A stretch of DNA of 64,000 nt. Source: Panicum virgatum. Its lineage: Eukaryota; Streptophyta; Magnoliopsida; Poales; Poaceae. The notes below the pieces were generated by a model that was not told the origin of the DNA, did not search any database, and saw only the letters and a program-made list of their open reading frames with translations. The translations under genes and the position numbers were made by a program. The stretch lies in the NCBI RefSeq assembly GCF_016808335.1, contig NC_053140.1, positions 27,212,086-27,276,085 of the forward strand, in the 5' to 3' direction. This document shows, piece after piece, positions 46,713 to 59,022 of the stretch. Position 1 is the stretch's first letter, and the number at the start of each line of letters is the position of its first letter.

Positions 46713-47915
46713 GGATCGTAGAGGAGGAAGCCACCGCTTGCCGGGAAGCACTTATCTTCGACTCCTATCCCGACTCGGACAATGAGTCCGCCCTAGGCCT
46801 CGCCGATATTCCGAGCTTGACCATCATTGCTACTCCTCAAAGCCATTTCGTGTACCGATAGGGCTCTAAGCCTGCCAAACTACTCGACAACGCCCACCTT
46901 GTCGCATGCCTCCACAACGTATCTTATAGCAAGGTAGACCCCTCTCCCCAGTCGAGGAAGAGGGAGTAGGTGACACTGCCTTGGTCGACTATAGCACTAC
47001 TCACGACTCATCACCCGATCGCCAGGTGTACGTGTCGATTCTTGGTCAGAATTGCGATTTTGGCCCAGAAGCTGGTCGTTATGACAGCAAACTCTTGGAG
47101 CAAATATCTGTCGATGAGCTCTCAGCGAACGCTCCTCTGAATGAAACTAAACCAGATAAAGACGCTCGACATCTGAGGAACCATCGATGCAACACTGGCA
47201 GGAGGAACACCATTGCACGGGCGCAACGTGCCCTCGGACCACCAATTGGCCCCCGCAATCCACAGAACAATTTCGATGCAGTAGGCGGTCCAGCCTTTAA
47301 CCACCCGATGATCAACTTGGCTGTAGCAGCTCTACTGATGCAGAACTTACCTGACACACCGGAGTTTCGACGGATGTAATTCCTCACCAAAGAAGCATTG
47401 TACCAGATGGACAGGTAGAATCTGCTCCCTTTGGCCTCTCGGAACAGCCATACTCCGGTAAGGCTGAGGGGAGATCAAGAAGCTAACCATCACCCGCGCT
47501 TGCCTCAAAACTAACAGCCAAGATTCCAAGATGAGAGCCATGACACAAGTCCCCCAAGGGGTCCGGACTACGGTCGTGGCAACTTTCACGACGCACGCAA
47601 AATCATCAATGCTCGACGTCATGGTCACTCGGCAGATGAAACGAATCGTTTCCCCGCTTTCAGTCAGAACATCAATTACGCCGAGTACCCGACTAGCCTC
47701 AACCCCGCCAATCTGCAAAACTTGTAGAAGTATGACGGTAAGCAAGATCCTCATCAGTGGCTTCATATCTACTCAACTTCTATTGAGGACCCTGGAATTG
47801 GCACCTCTCACATGGCTCGAGAGCTTAAAACACAACTCAATCGACTCGTGGGAGGACCTGAAGAAACTCTTCGTCGACAACTTCTAAGGATCCATCCACC
47901 AACCGGCTACTCGTA
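46713..47915 (+). pseudogene. G gag, N-terminal part (decayed Tat element)
   Basis: Plus-strand Gag-like fragments in shifting frames: …EEEATACREALIFDSYPDSD…, then …DARHLRNHRCNTGRRNTIAR… (46981-47379), then …YDGKQDPHQWLHIYSTSIED…, and finally …PLTWLESLKHNSIDSWEDLK… up to the junction with I at 47915. The last pieces are the capsid core typical of Tat Gag. Several stops and frameshifts make it non-functional. It is the oldest-looking coding sequence in the window. Confidence 0.8.
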
Positions 47916-50900
47916 TGTAACACCCTTATGTTAATCAAGATGCTAATCATGTGTTAACTCGCTAATTATGGGCCTAAGCAAGGTCATTAGCGCTAATCAC
48001 GTTGCATAGTAAACATCAACTTAGCTAAGTTCGACCATGTTTTTCTCCTTGATCCGAGACTCAAATCAAGTTTCGCCCAAAACCAAAGTTGTAGATCTTT
48101 TCATCCTCTACAACTTCTATTTTGGCCAAATTTCAAGTTTATATATGAAATTTTGAGTTTCGGACGGTCAAACTCGAGTCAATTCGAGTCAATCTCATTC
48201 AAACCTTGTGACTGTGCTCCCCTGTTCGACATACGCCGCCCATACCACGAACGGCGCGACACCACCGGCAACTCCACGCGTCGGGCATCCCGGTGAACCT
48301 CGCCATCCGTGTGTGCCGCCTTATCCGCTCCCAGCGCCATCCCTATCCATTTCCCTCTCCCCCTTCGTCCTCGTCAAGCCGCGCGCCGAGCCCGAGCACG
48401 AGCAGAGCTCGTCGCCATTCGCCGCTCCAGCCAAACCCCACCGCCCCTCGCGCCCCGACCTCTCTGGCCTCGCCTCGAAGCTCCTCCGCCCCATTCCGTG
48501 CGCGTTCGAGCCGTTACCCGGCCGAATCGGACCCCGCCACCACCAGCCGCCACTGCTCCTCCGCCGGGCAGCCGCCCCCGCACGTCGAGTTCAACCCTCG
48601 GGCCCTCCTCCCCCCAAATCGAGTACTCGGTGAGAAGCACCGCACCACCATCGACCTCTCCAGCCCCTTTCCCGTCCATCTTGCTTGCTGCGCCGCCAGG
48701 AACACAGTCCCGCCGCCGCGGCCAGAGCTGCCATGGCCGCCGAGCCCGAGCTCGCGTGCCCACGCTCCTTGCCTCCCTTTCTGCGCCCCAGAACCCGAGC
48801 CTAGGTCCCTTGCAGGCACCTGCAGTCCCACGCCGCCCTTGCCGTGGCCTCACTGGCAGTGGTGAGCCTGCCGCAGCCGCCCAGCCGCTAGCGCTACCAT
48901 GTGCTCATCTCTGGTCACCTCAGCACAAGATGCTCCGACACGGTGGCTCCTCCATGTGTTGGTGCTCTTCTCCAGCACTACAACACATCGATACGCAATC
49001 TGCAGCAGCTGGTCCATTCTATGTTTCAGATCTAGTGCAATTTATATCTTTAGTTGTACTGCTCCAATCGTTGTAAAATTTTTATGGTAGACTCTGCATG
49101 TGATGCTTGCTCTGTGGTAAAATTTTCAGATTTGATGCATCCAACATGGCTGAGTTCTTGATTTAACTTGTTTAGCGCTTAATAAATAGTTTATAAATAA
49201 TAGAAATGTGTAAAAATAGAAATGTGTTTCCATTGCCTTTGTGCGATGTTGTTATGTCTTCTAAACGCTTAATTGGTAATGTGTTCACAGAAAAAGTGAC
49301 ATATAGTTTTATCTTGCTCTCACATGCTTAATTTCAATTAGAATTTATCTTGGTTGTAATAATTAATTTATAAAATCTGAGCATGTAATCTTGGTACAGT
49401 AGCCATGTTTTGATAACATCTACCACACATAGAAATTTCAGCTCCAAACTAGTTATTTTATGTCCCTAAAAATAATCCATGTCTTTTCTATAAAAAAAAA
49501 GCTCACGAAGGTTTATGGAATATGAGCTTGATAATATGCTTTGCAATGCTTGGATGGCTTGGTGTCAGGTTAAAATGTTGCTAAGTATGTGCTAGTGTTT
49601 GTAGTCTAATTAAATGGTTATTTGTGTACTCCTTGCAAGATAAACAAGTGAACAACCATTTTTTTTTTTGCTTATGTGCTGAAAACAGCTGACTGTATAG
49701 TTTCTGTTGTGGTGATAATTTTGTGATATGAATGATGCTTTCCGTAGATGTGGTGAATAGAAAAGTTGTAGATAACTTCCATATCTTGCTTGTCCTAGAA
49801 TTTCATGATTATAGGCCTACTAGTTTGGGAGTTATAGAGTTTACAATACCCTGTCAGGTTTTACCTGTATTCTGTGCAGATCTGAAAGTTTGTGATGTTT
49901 GACTTAACTAAACCCGAAATCATCTCTTGTTGGTAACTAAAGAGTGGTAGTACATTTCATAAGCCTTCCATAAAGTCTAGGATCACCTTAATTTGATGCT
50001 TAAAACTACAGCTATGGTTTAAACAAGTAACTGTTGTGCTGCTGTGTAAACTGTATGTGCTTAGAAATCAACTGTCTCAATCTTGATGTGGTTTGTGTGC
50101 TTGTTGTGTTAGCTATGACTTCAATGGTGTTAGAGTAATCTACCTGAGATCTTGTATCCTTGTATAACAATTAGTAACCTGAAACTAGTGTTCTTCAACC
50201 ATTTAAGTTAATAAGTGAACATGTATGCTTGTCGTCAATGATCTCTGTGTTGTTTCGCTATGTTCATGCTCTTGCATTGTGCGTCTCATCTAGGAACACT
50301 AGGTGAATACACGTGGAACTCGAGCGTTGTGGATGGTGGATGCATCTAGAAGAAGGACGGATGGATCCCGATGTGCATGACCAAAGGAAGCTGCTCGCCA
50401 AGCGAGTATCATCTAACCAACACTGACTCAGTGTTATCCCAGGCAAGCCGGAGCATAACCCCTAATTTGAGTATTCAATGTGTATTTAAGTATTTGTGCA
50501 TTTATGTTTTTAGGAGTTGTATGGAACCCTAGTATGCATGTTTCTCCCTAGGTACCTATGAGTCTATACTAGTATACAGGTGTCGTTAGTGTTGCCATGC
50601 TTAACTAGGATCCGGTAGAAGTCGAGTGATTGCTGTCACTCGCGAGCTATAGGTTTTTGTTACTTATGGTAACGTGGCTTGAGAATGAATCAATGAGGAA
50701 AAGACCGGGCGGAGATGATTTTGGTTTTGGATATGGAATGGATGGAAAGTAAGCCTCCGCCTGTGTCGATTGAGGACCGTACCGTTGTTGGCCCTGCTGA
50801 CCGAGTTTGAACAGTACTAACCACATGCCGGAAGTAGGAGGTAGTCGAAACCGGTAAGCTAATTACCTGATTTGCAACGATACTTTGAATCGCGACCTGC

Positions 50901-51817
50901 TACTCTGGGAGTGGGATTATGGCGGGTGTTGGAGTGTATGTCGCCTCCTAGTTCTCTGGGAGTTCGCTGTGAGGGACCCTTCACCCAGGTTTTGGCAGGT
51001 GTGATTCAGACGTCGGGGTAATGATGGGAACAGTTGACGCGTGTGGCCCGGCGTGGTTTGCATGTGTCGTGTGAGTTAGGTCCACCTTGCAAGGTTAAAT
51101 CGGATCGATTCGCCATCTCTCTCGGTTAAGAGAACCTTGGTCACTGCGTCACATCATAGTAAAAGATTGAAATGAGATTGGAAAGTTGAGATTATGAGAT
51201 ATGACTGTGGTACTCTAAAAAGATATTGTGATCAACCATGCGTGCTCTAGATATTCAAACAAACCTAGTTGGTATTTGTATGATAAATTTGAGCTAAAAT
51301 ATTGAAAGTAAGGATCCACTATTAGTAGCTTTTGAGCAAAATAACTCCAGAGCCAAAAAGCTTTGCATGTCTAGGAGTCGGCTAAGTATATACCACTAGT
51401 CGGGTAAGCCTTGCTGAGTATTAGTATACTCAGGGATTGTTGTTATCCTGTTTTCAGGTAGCTGCTGCTGGTTGGAGCTAACCAGGATTCACATCGGTGG
51501 GCTTGATGTGACGTCCTCACGTCATCATAGTTATCGTTGTTTTTCTAAAATAAACTTCTATTTAATTTCCGCTGCATTTTAAACTCTGATATTTTATGTA
51601 AATTTGTTTGCAAAACTCCGCATTGTAAATTAAATTTGAGAATTTTTATCTACTTGTAATCATATGTGCTCGTCTTCGTGCGAGACTTCCAGTGTTTTTC
51701 GATCCTTACCCCGACAGACGACCGGATTATACCATTTTAAGTGCGTGGGAACTTGATTAACCATTAAGATGATAGTTAGCGCACTTAAGCCGGTTTAATT
51801 TGGGCGGTTCTGTTACA
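47916..51817 (+). mobile_element. I: solo chromovirus-type LTR (3.9 kb)
   Basis: TGTAACACCCTTATG … GGCGGTTCTGTTACA, flanked by the perfect duplication TCGTA (47911-47915 and 51818-51822). No gag, pol, primer site or polypurine tract is present. A 10-bp stem AAGTTGTAGA/TCTACAACTT lies at 48086-48116, the GC-rich island at about 48210-48960, and the long AT-rich remainder includes the stem-loop (51414-51433). Proline/alanine/serine-rich frames in the island (for example 48309-49076) lack recognisable domains. It interrupts G gag. Confidence 0.88.
51414..51433 (+). other. Conserved LTR stem-loop (I copy)
   Basis: CTGAGTAT-TAGT-ATACTCAG, identical in arms and loop to the copy at 45228-45247, 384 bp from the LTR 3' end. 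Confidence 0.65.
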
Positions 51818-51822
51818 TCGTA

Positions 51823-53755
51823 ACAACCTGCGCCTATGCAAACAGGAGCGCGGCAAAGCCTTGAGGTCATACCTCAAACAATTCTTTGACACATGCTCTA
51901 CCATCGCCAACACCGCCGACGATGATGTCATCGACTGCTTCCACAACAACCTCGCCACTCAGCAACTCTACCGCAACTTCGGTAAAAATTGGCCTCAATC
52001 GATCTTGGCTCTCTGCGACATGATGCTAGAGTGGGGCGATCAAGAGGAGTAGGAGCGCGACCACCTCCCTTGACGTGACAACAACAATTCCAAGCGCCAC
52101 GGCGACTCGCGCTTTGACAGAAATCAGCGCAACTTCGATAAGAAGTGCACACCAGATGACACTGTTGCAACCGTCAATCGAGGCCATCACGAAAAGAAAT
52201 TAGGAAGCCAGCAAGATGATTTCCATAAGCTCTTTAACAAGTCATGCTCTCTCACCCAAGAGCAAAGCACTCGATCCTCAAGTGCATTAACTTGCGGAAG
52301 TCCTTCAAAGAAGAAGGGCAAGCAGAATGAGGAGGAAAAAAAGAAGAAGGGCAAGCAGAATGAGGAGGACAAAAAGAAGAAGGGCAAGCAGAATGAGGAG
52401 GACAATTACCGAGATGGACTCCAAAGTTTCCAATAACCCTTCAACACGGTTAACGTCGTATATGGAGGAGATTCTAGCTTCAACAGACGCGCACAAAAAA
52501 ATTGTTTGGTGCGAAATCCTGAACCTGGAACCCGCCGTATCCAAAACACTGAGGCACAGCGAGGTCCCAGTTACCTTCTCCAGAGAAGACTAGTGGAACA
52601 ACTTCTTCGAGCTTGGGAAATTCCCGCTCATTCTAGACCCTGTTGTCGCAGGGTCCCGCCTAACTCGAGTACTTATTATCGTGGCCTTAAATTCCTATTC
52701 GCGAGTACTCTCTCCAAGTTGGGGCTGGACATCTCCGACAAACTGATGACCCCAAGCAAGGCTCCGTTCTACAGTATAGTCCCATGAAACTCTTCTACAT
52801 CGATCGGCACCGTCACACTTCCGGTCACCTTCGGCACCCCAGACAACTACCAAACCAAGCTCATCAAATTCGAGGTGGCAAACTTCGAATCCTCATATGA
52901 TGCCATATTGGGACGCCCTGCTTTGGCAAAATTCATGGCCATCCCACACTATGTCTACTTGCTACTCAAGATGCCGGGCAAGACAGGAGTCCTCATATTC
53001 CATGGCGACCTCCAAAAATCATTCGAGTGTGAGAAGGAGGCCATCACCTATGCCTACACTAACTGCTTGCCAGATACTTCGGGAGAATTACCCGCAGCAG
53101 CGAAACAACTCTCTCAGTCGAGAATGGAGATCCCAACAAAGAAGGCAAACCAATTTGCCCCAAGACCACCCGACAATGTGGGCATCAAAGCAATTCAACT
53201 GCAAGAAGGTGACTCCTCCAAGACCACCTTGATCGGCATTGGGTTGACTGACAAATAGGAAAGCGCGCTCATCAACTTCCTTAGGGCTAACCGAGACGTG
53301 TTCGCTTGAAAACCTGCGGACATGCCAGGCGTGCCCCAAGGAGTTGATCGAGCACTTCTTAAACAACAATGCAAAAGAAACACCCAAGAAGCAGTTCCTA
53401 CGAAGGTTCTCAGCAGAGAAAAGGGAGGCCATCAAAAAACAACTTGCCAAACTACTCGCAACCGGGTTCATCAAAGAGGTTTACGACCCCGAGTGGTTGG
53501 AAACCCCGTCCTTGTCCTCAAGAAAAACAACAATGAGTGGAGGATGTGTGTCAACTACACAGACCTCAACAAGCACTGCCCAAAGGATCCTTTCAGGCTC
53601 CCACATATCGACCAAGTCATCGACTCCACAGCCAGCTGCATGCTCCTTTGCTTCCTTGATTGCTACTCAGGCTATCATCAAATAGCTCTCAAGGAAGAAG
53701 ATCAAATCAAGATGGCATTCATCACTCCGTTCGGGGCATATGCCTACAAGACCAT
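51823..53755 (+). pseudogene. G gag end, protease and RT start
   Basis: Continues G after solo LTR I. The Gag C-terminal part is …LRSYLKQFFDTCSTIANTAD…, then a basic region with three lysine-rich 11-residue repeats. Protease follows: RVLIDGGSSLN is readable across frames near 52660, then …YDAILGRPALAKFMAIPHYV…. RT begins with …LVLKKNNNEWRMCVNY…, …KDPFRLPHIDQVIDSTA… and …FLDCYSGYHQI…. Stops include TAG 53256-53258 and TGA near 53287, and several frameshifts are present. RT is cut at 53755 by H before its YxDD motif. Tat lineage by sequence. Confidence 0.85.
52308..52401 (+). repeat. 33-bp coding minisatellite in G gag (3 units)
   Basis: Three 33-bp units starting at 52308, 52341 and 52374, each encoding about KKKGKQNEE plus two residues. 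They expand a charged Lys/Glu stretch near the nucleocapsid end. Confidence 0.85.
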
Positions 53756-54703
53756 TGTCGGTGTCCTGACCCGGGGGTCCGGATCCCAACTAGTAAATGC
53801 TGCGTGTTTCCTCGTCCCAGATGATGATGCAAGAGGCAACACAGTAACGCACGGTTTATCCTGGTTCCGGCCGCAGGGCCGTACGTCCAGCAAAGGGGGT
53901 GTGCGAGGGCACTGTATTATCTTGCACCCGAAGTGCTCGTAGTAGGGGATACAAGCGAGGCGAGAGAGGGAGAGGAGCTCCCAATTCTCTGCTAGAGGTG
54001 GAGTTGGTTGAGATGAGTGCTCAGTCGTGCTGAGAGTTCTCTGAGGGGGAGTTCAGAGAACCTACTTCCAACCTTCGATTGGAGAGAGTTGATCAGCCTG
54101 CGCAAAAGGAAGCCCACCCCCTCCTTTTATAGTTGTAAGGAGGGGCGGTGTACATGAGTGTAGGGCGCGCGGAAGTCGTCGTTTTCCCCCGAATCGCGGG
54201 TATAGTGGTCGAATACTGTAGAAAGTGTACTATGGGATGGCGGCGCGCGTCGCTGTCGTCCTGGGCTCCGTCCTTGGCCCCGCGAAGATTGTGCCGGTCG
54301 TCCCGCAGTGTCCCAGCGGTAGTAATGGCGTGGGACGGTCCCGGACCCCCTGGTCGGGGTGCGAGCGTGCACACTAGAAGGTCCGGGGACGCGTGGATGT
54401 CCCGGACCCCACAAGAGGGAGGTCCGGGGTCCCGCCCGCGCATGCAGAGTGCCCCTCTCGGAAGGGCACGTGCCATTGAATGCGGTAGATTTGGGCCGTG
54501 GCTGTGGGTGCGCCCCCCGTGGTAAATAAATACGGAGAAGAAGGGGATGTTTTGGGTTCACCTGGCCATTTGCCTCCGTCCCGCTTCGCCTTCGCCTTCT
54601 CCGCCTCCGTTGCTTCCTGAACCCGTAGCCAAGAGCGAGAAGGAGAAAGGAGAAAGAGGGAGAGAGAGAGAGACTTAGCCATTTCGGAGCCTTCCTTTTT
54701 CCA
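53756..54703 (-). repeat. 3' LTR of H (right boundary uncertain)
   Basis: The low end, TGTCGGTGTCC, is the inverse of …ACACCGACA, the same end as in F. A minus-strand TATA box CTATAAAAGGAG lies at 54122-54132. The upper end is set where CCA meets a C-rich run (minus-strand CGAGGGGGGA, a good polypurine tract), but it could lie anywhere from about 54.4 to 54.7 kb. Confidence 0.55.
54523..54532 (+). promoter_or_regulatory. Candidate TATA box for the H antisense gene
   Basis: TAAATAAATA in GC-rich surroundings, about 220 bp before the antisense reading frame and pointing toward it. A GA-rich tract (54636-54675) lies in the putative 5' leader. If right, the 3' LTR region drives transcription both ways. 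Confidence 0.45.
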
Positions 54704-54744
54704 TCCCCCCTCGACTCTCGGAGATATCGGACATCCAGGAGCCC

Positions 54745-57700
54745 TTGCCATGGGGGAAGTCCTCCGCCACCGTCGCGGTGCTGGAGCAGCTGGTCGCCGA
54801 TCGGCTGCTGCCGCGGAACTCCAATGCGGGGGCGCCGGCGTGGATTTCCCCGCACCCGGACGAGTCTGAGCCGAAGCCCCCGCAGGGCTACGTCGTGAGC
54901 TTCGTGCGCCTCCACGAACGGGGCTTCGGCGTCCCCGCCAGCAAGTTCATGAGGGCGCTGTGCGAGAACTACGGAGTGGAGCTGCACAATTTCAGCCCCA
55001 ACTCCATCTCGCAGGCGGCGGTCTTCGTCGCCATCTGCGAGGGGTACCTCGGTATCGATGTCCACTGGGATCTCTGGATCCACCTGTTCCGTGGCAAGCT
55101 TTTCGTCGAGAACGCGCGGAACCAGCCGAGGCGGTTCGCGCGCGCCGGTGGCCTGACGCTCCATGTCCGCCCGAATCGGAGGAACCTTTACATCACAAGC
55201 AAGATGACAACAAACAACTCCGGGTGGAGCCGAGGGTGGTTCTACCTTCGAAACTCCAGTGGCGCGCTCCCGGCGTTTACCAACAAGGTTCTTCGAGAGC
55301 GTCCGGCGAAGTGGGACTGGGGGGTGTCGCCCCCAGCTCAACAAGCCAGGCTCGAGGGCCTCACCGACGCGCTGGCGCGTTTGGCGAGGAGGGGGTTGAC
55401 AGCGGCGGCCGTCATCGCGAACTTTCACCGGCAAAGGGTGATCCCTCTCGTGGAGAGGGCCCTGCCGATTTACCAACTCACCCCTGGGAGCAAGGTCGAG
55501 GGCTCGAGGACGTCGAGCAAGCTTCTCTCCCACACCAATGCTGCCCGGAGGGCGAAGTACGCGGTGGCGGATTTTCCCCAAGATTCCGCGGATCTGTGGA
55601 GGATCAAGATGTGCCCCCGAGCCGGGGTATATTTCCCTGGTGGGTTTTGGCTTCGAACTCGTCATGCGTCGTGTAGTTTCCTTCTCCTGACCCTATCTCG
55701 GGTGCGTTTTGCAGGGGTTGAGGTGCGGCACCTCGAGGCCTCCGGCCCCGGAATAGTGCCTGATCAATCGCTCCACGTGGAGAAGATGAAGAGGAGGAAG
55801 GACACGGCGGAGGCAAAAGCCGAGAGAAAAAGGAAGATGAAAGCGAGGCACGACAAGGCGTGCCAGCTCGCTCGCGCGGAGGGGAAGCTGCGGCCCGCCA
55901 CACCTGAGTCCTCGGAGGATGATGAGGAGGAGGCCTCGGGTGCCGAGGATCACGCTCGGAGGAGTGATGGGGAAGGTGCGCGCGCGAGCCCCCCACCGTT
56001 CTACCTGTGGGACGAGGAAGAGGGAGCAACCGTGGCGCTAGAGGAGCCGGGGGCCGTAGCGGGGTCATCGGCGAATCCCTCCCTCGAGGGTGCGGTGCGG
56101 GGGTCATCCTCGCCGGCGGCCGGCGAGGGGTTGCCTGCGCCCCAGGTGCTGATCCGCGGCCACGAGGCCGCGGGGGGAGAGGAGTCGTCCGCGCTGGCAG
56201 CCTCGAGCCATCGGGCCGACACGAGGGGGGCGCCCTCGGGGCAGTCTTCGAGGGACTGCTCGATGCCCCAGGCTCGAAAGAGCGCCACGAGGAAGCGGAG
56301 CATGAGTGCTCGATCTGGGTAAGCATTTTGGATTTCTTTTTTTGTTACGTATTTGGTAAATTTCTCGATCCTGCTCAACTTGCGTCTCTTGATTTCCAGC
56401 CCCGGGGCCGTTCCCAAGGATGCAGTGCGGCTTGCCCCGGCCAAGGCTCTCAAGACCGGGTCTCGCAGCACTCCGCACATGGCGCCGCAGCCCCCGCCCG
56501 CCGTGGATCTCGAGGCGCCGGTCGCTAGGCTACGGGAGGCCGTGGCCCGAGGGGCCCAGGCTGCGCAGCGAGCCCGGGAGGAGGAGGGTGACGCCGGTCA
56601 GAACGACGCTGGCCAGCGTGGCGCCGAGGAGGCTGCTCAGGCGGCCGACGCCGAGGAGACCAGCCAGGGCGGTGCCGGTGGCGCCGCCCAAGCGGCCGTT
56701 GAAGTTGAGGCCGGTCGGGGCGACGCGAACAGCGCCGCCCGCCCGGACACAGAAGGAGAAACTGGCGGGGACGCGCAGGAGCGCCCTGCCGGCCAAGCAG
56801 CGGAGGAGACCCTCGTCTTCGAGCCCTCGAGGGCCGAGGGCGAGGGCCTCACAGAGGACATGGCGCAAGAGGCGCCAGAGGTAGAAGGAGTCCCCATCTT
56901 GGAGCCCATCGAGGCCCGGGACGAGGTTATCGTCGCGATAGTGCCCGTGCTAACGGCGCAGGAGGGCGCGACGGCGGTGGTGGAGCTGCGGGACAGCAGC
57001 GAGGAGTACGGGGACTCGATGGATATCGACCCCGCTGCTGCGGCGAGCGCCGCCGTACACATCGCCGAGTTCGCGTCGGCCAGCGCGGGCGTGCTCGAGG
57101 CGGGGGCGTCCGAGGGGAGCCACCTCGGGGTGATCGTCCCGTCCGGTGTCCCCTCGGAGTTCCTTCGTAAGGAGCAGCAGGAGGAGGAGGCTTGGAATAA
57201 GCAGATGGGCGTCGGGCGCGAGATCTTGCAGGCCCTTGACCGTGCCTATCAGCTCCATCAAAACGCGGATTACCAGGTCAGCCAGGTAAGTATTTCCCAC
57301 CGAAAATTGATCGGATTTGGTTTTAGCTTTTGCGCGTCTTCACCCACGTCGTCCCCCTTTGCAGCAGCTGAGGGAAATCTCGCACGAGAAGAGCGCCGAG
57401 ATGAACCGGCTGTACTCCCAGATGAGCCAGCTCGGGCAACACAACGCCGAGCTGGTGCTCAAAAACATCGACGCCAACACAAAAATGGCCGATCTGGGAG
57501 CGCGTCAGCGGGCGCTGGAGGAGGAACTGGCGCGGGTCACCGATGAGCGGGACGCCCAAAGGGCGGCAGCGGAGCAGAAGGCCCAGGAGGACGAGGCGCG
57601 AGCTGTCGAGCTGCAGCGCCTTCGGACGGCGCTCGAGGAGAGAGCTCGGGAGGCGGAGGCACAGAGCGCCGAGCTGCAATGCCTCAGTGCCACGCTCGAG

Positions 57701-58456
57701 CAGCAGAAGGCCGAGCTCCTCCACAAAGAGGTGGCCGTGGTTGCGCTCACCGGGGCACTCCGGGAAAAGGGCGAGGCCCTCGAGGGGAAGGAGGTGGCCC
57801 TCCAGAACATGGGGGCCGTCCTTAGAGAAAAGGAGGCCTCCTTATCCTCGCTCGAAGAGGCCGCCCGTACCCAGAGGGAGGAAGCGCAGAAGCACGTGGC
57901 GGGTGAGTACCTTCGATTTTTCGTTGATTTGTTACTTTTCGTAACTGACGTCGGTTTCCTTTGCTCAGAGCTGAGGCAGAAGGTGGCGGACGAGACCACG
58001 GCGAAGGAAGCGGTCCATACCACGCTCACGGCGGCACAGATGGAGTTTGCGGAGCTGGAGCAGACCGCCGTGAGTGTGTGTCAAGAGCTCGAAGGGGAGG
58101 GTGCCGTCTCGGGCAGTTCGGTGATCAGCCGCCTGCGCGCGCTAGGTGGCCGGATAGCCGAACACGCCAAGAGCACCTTCCGCCTTGGTGTCCTGCGGGC
58201 TCTCGCCGTGGCCTCGACACACTACCTCATGGATCTCCAGAGGGTGTCGTAGGGGTACGTTGTTCCCGATGATGCGGATGCGGACGCCGCGTCGGTCATC
58301 ATGGACGAAGCCGATGCAGCCGCGGAGGAGTTCGCCACCGTTCTTGCCGAGAAGCTCGAAGCGACATCCCTCCCATCACCGAGTTCGACACCCCTGAGGG
58401 CCCGCAAGGGGGGGATGGTAGCCTGTAGGAAAGTTGGGCCTCGAAGCCCATTGTAA
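54745..58456 (+). pseudogene. H antisense gene: five exons, 'putative gypsy type transposon' domain plus coiled coil
   Basis: Exons about 54745-55639, 55715-56318, 56400-57285, 57365-57902 and 57969-58456. Introns are 75, 81, 79 and 66 bp, all GT-AG and frame-preserving (the 56319 donor is GTAAGC, 57286 GTAAGT, 57903 GTGAGT; acceptors end TTTCCAG, TTTGCAG, GCTCAG). Exon 1 holds the conserved domain (…VVSFVRLHERGFGVPASKFM…, …AVFVAICEGYLGIDVHWDLW…). Exon 2 is basic then acidic, exon 3 Glu/Ala-rich and probably disordered, and exons 4-5 form a long coiled coil. The molecular role of this Tat antisense family is unknown. Lesions: the only good ATG (54750) is out of frame because of one extra G in a G-run right after it, and TAG at 58250-58252 comes before a further 67 open codons to TAA 58454-58456. 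The homologue in F has a similar layout. Confidence 0.85.
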
Positions 58457-59022
58457 ATAGAGTAGTGTTTATCATAGTCGTGCCTTGTAATCGCACCTTA
58501 TGAATATAAGAGATTTGTTTTCGTAATTTGAATGTGTGGCCCGTCGAGGCCTTGTGTGATCGAGCCTGTGTTCCTTTACTTTATTTCCGTGTTCTTCGTA
58601 TGCGACTTAGATAAACATCTGCGAGGAAGTTCGCGTTCATAAGCAACGTAGGCGTAGGGTGGTGAGGGGGGTGCCGTATCCCGGAGGCGTAGGCGGCCCC
58701 ACGACTCGGCCAGCCCCGTACCGTAGTTGCTTACGCCTCGCGTCCGTTTTTTCCAAGGATACGAGAAGCTTAGTATCGAGACAGAAATATTTCGAAAAAA
58801 CATTGGTGACTTTTTGTGGACGTTCGGGGGTTCCCCCCGTAGTAGCCCCCGAGGGAGGCTCGGCTTTGCCGAGGGTAAAGCCGAGTGTACCTCCATGTTC
58901 GTGCGCGCCCGAGCCCTCGAGGGTCGGGAAGGTTCCCAAAAAGCGATAAGTGAAGGGTGCTTCCTTATTATTTCGGGAAATTGAAAATGCGATTACGAAC
59001 AATATAGAAATAGCTTGAAATG
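58457..59022. other. H spacer between convergent antisense gene and pol
   Basis: Both genes end here, tail to tail. It contains AT-rich DNA with AATATAAG-type polyadenylation candidates for the antisense gene (about 58502) and a perfect 9-bp hairpin CTCGGCTTT/AAAGCCGAG (58859-58885). CTCGGGGGCTACTACGGGGGG-like purine-rich DNA lies on the minus strand just below it (58833-58853). No coding sequence is seen. Confidence 0.6.

Noticed and set aside
47916..51817. I as a host gene region with introns
   Set aside because: Perfect TCGTA duplication, TG…CA ends, and motifs shared with J and the chromovirus LTRs show that it is a solo LTR.
54127..55665. A 512-codon minus-strand frame opposite the H antisense gene
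   Set aside because: GC-rich shadow of the plus-strand exon that carries the recognised domain and splice sites.
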